Assembly: GCA_038318385.1 (NCBI GenBank) | Contig: JBBQCD010000002.1 | Location: 80,920-144,919, forward strand | From: Schlegelella_A sp038318385 | Lineage (GTDB): Bacteria > Pseudomonadota > Gammaproteobacteria > Burkholderiales > Burkholderiaceae_C | Reading direction: 5' to 3' | Length of the DNA: 64,000 bases | Part shown: in pieces, positions 59,031-64,000 of the stretch | How positions within the stretch are numbered: the first letter of the stretch is position 1 | Layout of the letters: every line of letters starts with the position of its first letter | Program-made: the position numbers and the translations under genes | The notes under the pieces: generated by a model | Told to the model about the DNA's origin: nothing | Seen by the model: only the letters and a program-made list of their open reading frames with translations | Database searches by the model: none

Positions 59031-59387
59031 TCAGAAGACAAGCGCCAGCGCAAAGGCCAGGCCCGCGAGCAACGCGAAGCCGGCGGCGCCGGCAATCCAG
59101 TCCTTGCGCAGGCCGCTCCAGCCGGCGAATTCGATCAGCAGCAAGCGCACCCCGCCCATCATGTGCAGGGCCAGCAGGACGACCAGGCCCCACTCGGCAA
59201 ACTTGAACAGCGCGTGATCGGCCAGGCGCAGGAAACCGTCGAGCGCGGCCGTTCCGGCGAGCGCCTGGCCGAGCGCCCAGAAGTGCAGCGGCAGGAAGAT
59301 CGCCAGCGCCAGGCCCGACAGCCGGTGCATCAGGAAGGCCCAGTACGCCGGGTGGCTGCGGGCACGCTGATCGTTGCGCCGCTTCAT
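59031..59387 (-). CDS. SdhC/D-like membrane anchor (cytochrome b-type), subunit 2
   Basis: A 118-residue protein with three membrane helices. HPAYWAFLMHRLSGLALAIFLPLHFWALG (quoted in part as FLMHRLSGLAL) has the SdhC quinone-site His/Arg/Ser signature and another His follows; the second helix carries LALHMMGGVRLL with a haem-ligand His. It anchors the SDH-like complex and passes electrons to quinone. Starts one base after the previous gene's stop. Confidence 0.8.
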   Translation of the reverse strand: MKRRNDQRARSHPAYWAFLMHRLSGLALAIFLPLHFWALGQALAGTAALDGFLRLADHALFKFAEWGLVVLLALHMMGGVRLLLIEFAGWSGLRKDWIAGAAGFALLAGLAFALALVF

Positions 59388-59388
59388 C

Positions 59389-59775
59389 TCAGGCAACCAC
59401 TGCGTAGACCGCACGCAGGCCCATCACCAGCAACACGAGCGCGAAAGCGCGGCCGAGCCAGAGCGCGGCGTGCTCGCCGAGGCCGGCCCATTCGCGCGCA
59501 ATGTTGGCGATGCCGACCGGGACATGAACGGCGCAGGCGACGACGAAGGCGCCGTAGAAGCCTGCGAACGCCCAGTTGCCTCGGGTGCGGCCGAGGATTT
59601 CGGCCGCGCTCAGTCCGCCGCGCACGGCGTAGACGATGACGACGAGGTGGACCAGCACGCAAAGGGCCAGAACCATCGCGCTGATGCGTTGCCAGTACCA
59701 GCGCCGCGCCTGGGCGACAGCGCCCTGCGCCGGACCCACCGGGACGTCCTGGCGACGAATCGACTGTGTCGCCAT
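59389..59775 (-). CDS. SdhC/D-like membrane anchor, subunit 1
   Basis: A 128-residue protein with three membrane helices (about 30-50, 70-90, 105-126). WYWQRISAMVLALCVLVHL has the R-x-S-type helix and His, VACAVHVPVGIANIAREW a second His. Together with the following gene it gives a two-anchor complex like SdhCD. It starts two bases after the iron-sulfur subunit stop. Confidence 0.8.
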   Translation of the reverse strand: MATQSIRRQDVPVGPAQGAVAQARRWYWQRISAMVLALCVLVHLVVIVYAVRGGLSAAEILGRTRGNWAFAGFYGAFVVACAVHVPVGIANIAREWAGLGEHAALWLGRAFALVLLVMGLRAVYAVVA

Positions 59776-59777
59776 CG

Positions 59778-60497
59778 TCAGATCTCGCCGCGCACGGCAG
59801 CACGGGCGACGCGGCGCTTGAGCCCGGCGATGCCGAGGGTGGGTGCGATGCCCTTCGGACAGCGCTCGGTGCACGAGCCCTGGGTGTGGCAGGAATGACA
59901 ACCGGCATCGCCGGCGACCGCGCGCAGCCGCTCGGCCTGCTGCACGTCGCGCACGTCGTTGACCAGTGTCCAGGCGCGGTTCAGCGCAGCCGGGCCGAGG
60001 TATTCGGGACGCCAGGCGACGACATCGCAGGACGCGTGGCAGACACCGCAGCCGATGCATTCGATGCCGGCGTTGGCGGCGGCGCGTTCGGTCGATCCCG
60101 GCTCGACCCGCGCAAAGGCGTCGTTGCGCGTGCGCTCACCCTTGAACTGGCCCTTCGCTTGCGCCCACTTGTCGAAGAAGCCGCTCATGTCGGTGGCGAG
60201 GTCCTTGATCACCGGCAGGTTCGACAGCGGCCCGATCTCGAGCGCGCCGTCGTCGCCGACGACCTTGGCGACATGGGTGCGGCAGGTCCAGCGGGCGACG
60301 CCGTTGACGGTCATTGCACAGGAGCCGCACATGCCGACACGGCAGGCGTAGCGATAGCTGAGCGTGGGCTCAAGGTGGCGCTGGATGTGCGTCACGACAT
60401 CGAGCACGGTCTGGCTCGACTGGCGCGGAACGTCGTAGCGGCTATAGGTGCCGCTGTCCTTGCCCCGCCAGACGCTGACCTTCAAGGCTTCCGCCAT
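59778..60497 (-). CDS. SdhB/FrdB-like iron-sulfur subunit
   Basis: A 239-residue protein with all three cluster motifs: a plant-type [2Fe-2S] with Cys about 52, 57, 60 and 72 (ACRVGMCGSC, then C); CIGCGVCHASC (about 147-157); and CHSCHTQGSCTERC (about 200-213). Four Cys in each of the last two motifs would allow [4Fe-4S], [3Fe-4S] or both. It carries electrons from the flavoprotein to the anchors. It follows comC by 58 bases in the same direction. Confidence 0.88.
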   Translation of the reverse strand: MAEALKVSVWRGKDSGTYSRYDVPRQSSQTVLDVVTHIQRHLEPTLSYRYACRVGMCGSCAMTVNGVARWTCRTHVAKVVGDDGALEIGPLSNLPVIKDLATDMSGFFDKWAQAKGQFKGERTRNDAFARVEPGSTERAAANAGIECIGCGVCHASCDVVAWRPEYLGPAALNRAWTLVNDVRDVQQAERLRAVAGDAGCHSCHTQGSCTERCPKGIAPTLGIAGLKRRVARAAVRGEI

Positions 60498-60555
60498 GCT
60501 GCTGCTCCGAGTTTCCGAATGTCGCTGTCGTTGCCATCCGCGCCGAACGCTGCGG

Positions 60556-61563
60556 CTAGGCGTTCAGGCTCGCGAGAACGGTATCGGCTATCGCGATTCC
60601 CTGATCTTGCGCCTTGCGCAGCAAGGCCTCGCGCCGCGCGCCCGGCAGACGCACGCCGGCGTCGCGCAGCATCTCGGCGACCAGAACCTCGATGCGGTCG
60701 AGGAAGGCTTCACGACCGGCCAGCGCGGCCGGATCGATGACGATGAACGCCTGGCCGATCTTCGGACGGTTGCCCTCGTCGACGAAGAAGCTCGAGGCCT
60801 CGAAGCCGAAGTTCGCGCCGATCAGGGCCGTCACGATCAACTCGACCATCAACGCCAGCATGGCCCCTTTCGGGCTCGACGCGGCGCCGACCGGCAGCAT
60901 CGAGCCGGCGAGACCCGCCTTCGGATCGGTGGTTGGTTCGCCGTTCGCGTCCGTGGCCCAGCCGAGCGGAATGGTTCGACCTTCCTTGGCCGCGACCATC
61001 AGCTTGCCGCGCGCGACCTCGCTGAGGCTGAGATCGATCATCAACGGCACACCCGCCGCGCTGCGCCGGGGGAAGATCGCCGCCACGGGATTGGTGCCGA
61101 AGATCGGATGGCGCCCCCCGGCGGCTGGCATCGCTGCCGGCGAATTCGCGAAGCCGATGCCGACCATGCCGGCCGCGGCAGCGGCGCGCAGGTGATCGAC
61201 GATGACACCGGCGTGATGGCTGTTGACCACGCCGACGACGCCGATCCCGCATTCGCCTGCGCGGCGCACCGCCTCGGCGACGGCGAGTTCGCAGGCCGCG
61301 AACGCCAGGCCGTCGTGGGCATCGACGACCGCGGCGGCAGCCTTCGTCGACACGACCGTGGGCACGGCGGCGCCGTCGACACGGCCGTTGCGCAGATGCG
61401 TGGCGTACTGGGCGACGCGGCTCAGGCCGTGCGAGCCCAGGCCCTGGGCTTCGGCCAGGACGAGCGCACGCGCGGTGGCCTCGGCCATCGCCGGGTTCGC
61501 GCCGGCGCGCTGCAGTGCGCCGGCAACCTTGGCACGGGCGGCATCGAGGGAAACGGTGGCCAT
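60556..61563 (-). CDS. comC: L-2-hydroxyacid dehydrogenase, LDH2/MDG2 family: probable (R)-sulfolactate dehydrogenase ComC
   Basis: A 335-residue NAD(P)H-dependent enzyme of the malate/L-lactate (LDH2) superfamily, which includes ComC, Ylb/YbiC and malate dehydrogenase MDG2. VVNSHHAGVIVDHLR holds the catalytic His, GSHGLSRVAQY the N-terminal motif, and GTNPVAAIFPRR the coenzyme/substrate region. In sulfolactate degraders ComC interconverts sulfopyruvate and (R)-sulfolactate. The identity of the substrate is inferred from its one-base overlap with slcC and from suyAB upstream. Confidence 0.75.
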   Translation of the reverse strand: MATVSLDAARAKVAGALQRAGANPAMAEATARALVLAEAQGLGSHGLSRVAQYATHLRNGRVDGAAVPTVVSTKAAAAVVDAHDGLAFAACELAVAEAVRRAGECGIGVVGVVNSHHAGVIVDHLRAAAAAGMVGIGFANSPAAMPAAGGRHPIFGTNPVAAIFPRRSAAGVPLMIDLSLSEVARGKLMVAAKEGRTIPLGWATDANGEPTTDPKAGLAGSMLPVGAASSPKGAMLALMVELIVTALIGANFGFEASSFFVDEGNRPKIGQAFIVIDPAALAGREAFLDRIEVLVAEMLRDAGVRLPGARREALLRKAQDQGIAIADTVLASLNA

Positions 61564-62492
61564 CAGGCGAGAGACTCCAGGACCTTGTCGGCGATCAATG
61601 CCGAGACGCGGGTGTTCGCCTCGGCGGTGACGCCGGCGACGTGCGGGGTCAGCAGCAGGTTCGGGCAGTCCGCGAAGGCATGGCCCGAAGCGGGGACCGG
61701 TTCGTCGGCAAAGACGTCGAGCGCGGCGCCACCGAGGTGGCCGCTGCGCAGCGCCGCTGCCAGCGCCGCTTCGTCGACGACATGGCCGCGCGCGGTGTTG
61801 ACGAGAATCGCGCCCTGCTTCATCGCCGCGATGCGATTCGCGTCGAAGAGGTTGCGGGTGGCGTCGACCAGCGGAACGTGCAGGCTGACGACATCGGCCT
61901 CGGCGACCAGCGCCTCTAGCGTGACGGCACGCACGCCGGCTTCGGCGTAGGCCGGATCGTCGGCGGCCAGCATCGCGTCGCAGGCGATCACGTCCATGCC
62001 GACGGCGCGCGCCAGTCTTGCCGTCAGCCGGCCGATGGATCCGAAGCCGACCAGCCCGAGCGTCTTGCCACCGACTTCGCGACCTTCACCGAGCGCGACC
62101 CGCGGCCATCGGCCGGCGGCCACTGCGGCTGTAGACTGGTACGCCCCGCGCAGCAGCAACATGGCCGCTGCGATCACGTACTCGGCCACGGAGCGCGCAT
62201 TCGCGCCGGTGGCCGGGATTACCTCGATGGCGCGCGCCGCGCAGGTCTCGACGTCGATGTTGTCGAGGCCGACGCCGAGCCGGCCGACGACCTTGCAGCG
62301 CGCCAGGGCGGCAAGCAGCTCACCACGGACCTGGGTGCGGTTGCGCACGATCAGCACAACGGCGCCTTCGGCTTCGGCGATCAGGCGCGGCGGATCGTCG
62401 AACAGCCTCGGGTCGTAGAGCACGTCGTGCCGGGCCGAGAGCCGCGCCACGGCGCGTGCATCCATGAACTCGCTGATGACGATCCGCGCCAT
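61563..62492 (-). CDS. slcC: D-2-hydroxyacid dehydrogenase family: probable (S)-sulfolactate dehydrogenase SlcC
   Basis: A 309-residue D-isomer-specific 2-hydroxyacid dehydrogenase. LGLVGFGSIGRL is the NAD site; the catalytic Arg lies in VNTARGHVVDE, Glu in the following segment and His in LLTPHVAGVT. In Chromohalobacter SlcC oxidises (S)-sulfolactate to sulfopyruvate and together with ComC acts as a racemase. suyB is six bases upstream and comC overlaps it downstream, which makes this assignment likely. Confidence 0.75.
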   Translation of the reverse strand: MARIVISEFMDARAVARLSARHDVLYDPRLFDDPPRLIAEAEGAVVLIVRNRTQVRGELLAALARCKVVGRLGVGLDNIDVETCAARAIEVIPATGANARSVAEYVIAAAMLLLRGAYQSTAAVAAGRWPRVALGEGREVGGKTLGLVGFGSIGRLTARLARAVGMDVIACDAMLAADDPAYAEAGVRAVTLEALVAEADVVSLHVPLVDATRNLFDANRIAAMKQGAILVNTARGHVVDEAALAAALRSGHLGGAALDVFADEPVPASGHAFADCPNLLLTPHVAGVTAEANTRVSALIADKVLESLA

Positions 62493-62498
62493 GCGGAC

Positions 62499-63674
62499 TC
62501 AGGCGCTCTCGTACAGCCGCGTCATCACGAACTCGCGGTGGCCGAGCGCCTCGGCGGCCGTGAGGCGGCCGTTGGCCGTGCGCAGCATGCATTCGAGCAA
62601 CTGGTCGCCGGCCTGGTCGAGGTTGATCTCGCGCTGCAGCAGCCCCGAGGTGTCGACATCGACGTGCTCGCTCATCAGCCGCACCGTGCGCGGGTTCGCG
62701 CAGATCTTGATCACCGGCAGGATCGGATTGCCGATGACGTTGCCCTGACCCGTCGGGAAGAAATGGACCGCGTAGCCCGAGGCTGCGCACAGGGTCACCA
62801 TCTCGGCCGCCGCGCTCGACGAGTCCATGAACCACAGGCCCGGATGCGTCGGCATCTCGGCCTTGTCGATGACGCCGTCGACGGTGCACTTCTTGCCGAT
62901 CTTCTGGATGTTGCCGAGCGCCTTTTCCTCGATCGTCGTCAGGCCGCCGGCGATATTGCCCTTGGTGGGCTGCGAATCCGAGAGGTCGCTGGTCTTGTGG
63001 CGGTTGACGACATCCTGGTAGCGGTCGAACATGAACATGAACTTCTCGCGCACCGCGTCGTTCGCGCAACGCGCGGCGACGATCTGCTCGCCGCCGGTGA
63101 GTTCGGTGGTCTCGCCGAAGCAGAGGTAGTTGCCCAGCGGGTGCAGCTTGTCGAAGGCGTTGCCGACCGTCGGATTGGCGCCGCAGCCGCTCGTCGTGTC
63201 GGACTCGCCGCATTTCGTCGAGACCCAGAGTTCGGAGATCGGGCACTCCTCGCGCTGCTTCTCGCTCGCCCACTGCACGTACTCGCGCGCCGCCTTGGAG
63301 GCGCGCATGATGGTGTCGTGGTCGCCGTGGCCCTCGATGCCGAAGCCGACGACCGGCTTGCCGGTGGCCTTGATGCCGTCGACGACCTTCTGGGTCCAGC
63401 CGTCCTCGATGCCGATGACGACGACCGCCGCCACGTTCGGGTTGCAGCCGGCGCCGATCAGGGTCCGGAAGTGCAGGTCGAGGTCGGCGCCGAACTGGAG
63501 CCGCCCGTACGGGTGCGGGATCGCGAGCGCGCCCTTGATGTTGTAGGCGACGGCCTCGGCGGCGGCGTTCGACAGGTCGTCGAGCGGCAGCACGATGACG
63601 TGGTTGCGCACGCCGACGCGGCCGTTTTCGCGGCGGTAGCCGAGGAAGGTGGTGTCTTTGCTGATGACTGCCAT
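62499..63674 (-). CDS. suyB: (2R)-sulfolactate sulfo-lyase large subunit SuyB
   Basis: A 391-residue (about 42 kDa) member of the UxaA/altronate dehydratase family. FLGYRRENGRVGVRNHVI at the start, IPHPYGRLQFGADLDLHFRT, KCGESDTTSG, and GNIAGGLTTIEEKALGNIQK are the segments I know from SuyB. With SuyA it splits (R)-3-sulfolactate to pyruvate and sulfite. The partner gene is immediately upstream. An altronate/galactarate hydratase is the family alternative but does not match the neighbours or the split small subunit. Confidence 0.85.
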   Translation of the reverse strand: MAVISKDTTFLGYRRENGRVGVRNHVIVLPLDDLSNAAAEAVAYNIKGALAIPHPYGRLQFGADLDLHFRTLIGAGCNPNVAAVVVIGIEDGWTQKVVDGIKATGKPVVGFGIEGHGDHDTIMRASKAAREYVQWASEKQREECPISELWVSTKCGESDTTSGCGANPTVGNAFDKLHPLGNYLCFGETTELTGGEQIVAARCANDAVREKFMFMFDRYQDVVNRHKTSDLSDSQPTKGNIAGGLTTIEEKALGNIQKIGKKCTVDGVIDKAEMPTHPGLWFMDSSSAAAEMVTLCAASGYAVHFFPTGQGNVIGNPILPVIKICANPRTVRLMSEHVDVDTSGLLQREINLDQAGDQLLECMLRTANGRLTAAEALGHREFVMTRLYESA

Positions 63675-63691
63675 GCTTGTCGTCCTTGCGC

Positions 63692-63973
63692 CTACCAGCG
63701 CTTCGTCTTGATGTTGTGCACGTGCGCGTGCTCGCCGGCCCGGATCGGAGCCACCACCTTGCCCATGTCGATGCCGTACTTCATCACGGTGTCGCCGGGC
63801 TTCATGTCCTTCAAGGCCACCTTGTGGCCGATGGGAATGTCCTGCCGGGCGTCCAGGCTCATGGTCTTGTCCTCGTCCATGATCCAGCCGGTCATCGAGG
63901 TCCCCGCCTTGACGCCTTCCACCACGACCACCGCAACGGCGTCGTGAGCGTCATGCAACACGAAATGAATCAT
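63692..63973 (-). CDS. suyA: (2R)-sulfolactate sulfo-lyase small subunit SuyA
   Basis: A 93-residue (about 10 kDa) SAF/UxaA-N domain protein. IHFVLHDAHDAVAVVVVEG, IPIGHKVALKDMKPGDTV and AGEHAHVHNIKTKRW are the SuyA pattern. The known SuyA is about 8 kDa, in line with this length. The ATG at 63973 is preceded by GGAG; an upstream start at 63985 is possible. It is the first gene of the operon. The promoter lies outside or within the last 27 bases of the window. Confidence 0.85.
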   Translation of the reverse strand: MIHFVLHDAHDAVAVVVVEGVKAGTSMTGWIMDEDKTMSLDARQDIPIGHKVALKDMKPGDTVMKYGIDMGKVVAPIRAGEHAHVHNIKTKRW

Positions 63974-64000
63974 CGGTCTCTCCACTCGAGGTCGGAAAGC

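Noticed and set aside
62499..63973. Altronate/galactarate dehydratase (UxaA) reading of the last two genes
   Set aside because: The split into about 10 and 42 kDa parts, the SuyB-type segments and the adjacent slcC and comC fit sulfolactate sulfo-lyase better; no sugar-acid genes are near.

Overview
The window is 64 kb of GC-rich DNA, almost wholly coding, with no rRNA, tRNA, CRISPR array, integrase or transposase that I can see. Several Bug/TctC-type binding proteins, a TctABC set, a TAXI-TRAP transporter, adjacent aat and bpt genes and a patatin-DUF3734 gene beside 3-hydroxybutyrate dehydrogenase all suggest a betaproteobacterium, probably Burkholderiales-like and specialised in organic and aromatic acids. 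That placement is inference from gene content only.

Layout. (1) 1-13.0 kb: the end of a glutathione transferase gene, then a six-gene leftward operon (tandem-HxlR regulator, carotenoid-oxygenase-family enzyme, acyl-CoA ligase, alpha/beta hydrolase, nitronate-monooxygenase-like enzyme, thiolase). A Bug receptor is divergent to it. A second leftward operon (lipocalin-like protein, PaaN-like aldehyde dehydrogenase, second carotenoid-oxygenase-family enzyme) follows. Together they look like a pathway that cleaves an alkenyl C=C bond and sends the aldehyde to a CoA thioester. (2) 13.2-17.0 kb: a rightward, translationally coupled set of a carboxymuconolactone-decarboxylase-like protein, a PanE-like reductase, an APH-fold kinase and a divergent enolase paralogue. 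(3) 17-29.8 kb: rhomboid protease, TctCBA, class II aldolase, leftward aminotransferase with TAXI-TRAP transporter, a von Willebrand factor A protein gene broken by an in-frame amber codon, and aroQ. (4) 29.9-34.6 kb: housekeeping genes (patatin, bdhA, xdhC-like, aat, bpt). (5) 34.7-48.6 kb: a leftward MSHA-type IV pilus locus, mshI, a pilN-like gene, mshJ, K, L, E, G, F, A, Q, C, D, O and P, with mshM, mshN and mshB absent and mshQ in an unusual place. (6) 48.8-52.1 kb: LhgO-like oxidase, AidB-like acyl-CoA dehydrogenase, cupin.

(7) 52.2-64 kb holds the most interesting set. A rightward TauABC-like importer plus TSUP (sulfite exporter family) permease converges on a leftward ten-gene operon: suyA, suyB, slcC, comC, an SdhB-like protein, two membrane anchors, two class I fumarase subunits and an SdhA-like flavoprotein. 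SuyAB, SlcC and ComC are the known enzymes of 3-sulfolactate degradation. 3-Sulfopropanoate, 3-sulfoacrylate and 3-sulfolactate are the sulfonate analogues of succinate, fumarate and malate. I therefore propose that the SDH-like and fumarase-like enzymes convert 3-sulfopropanoate to 3-sulfolactate, which SuyAB splits to pyruvate and sulfite, and that the TSUP protein exports the sulfite. The SdhA-like protein lacks the His that binds FAD covalently and has a longer substrate loop, which fits a non-canonical substrate. The proposal is inference and is untested.
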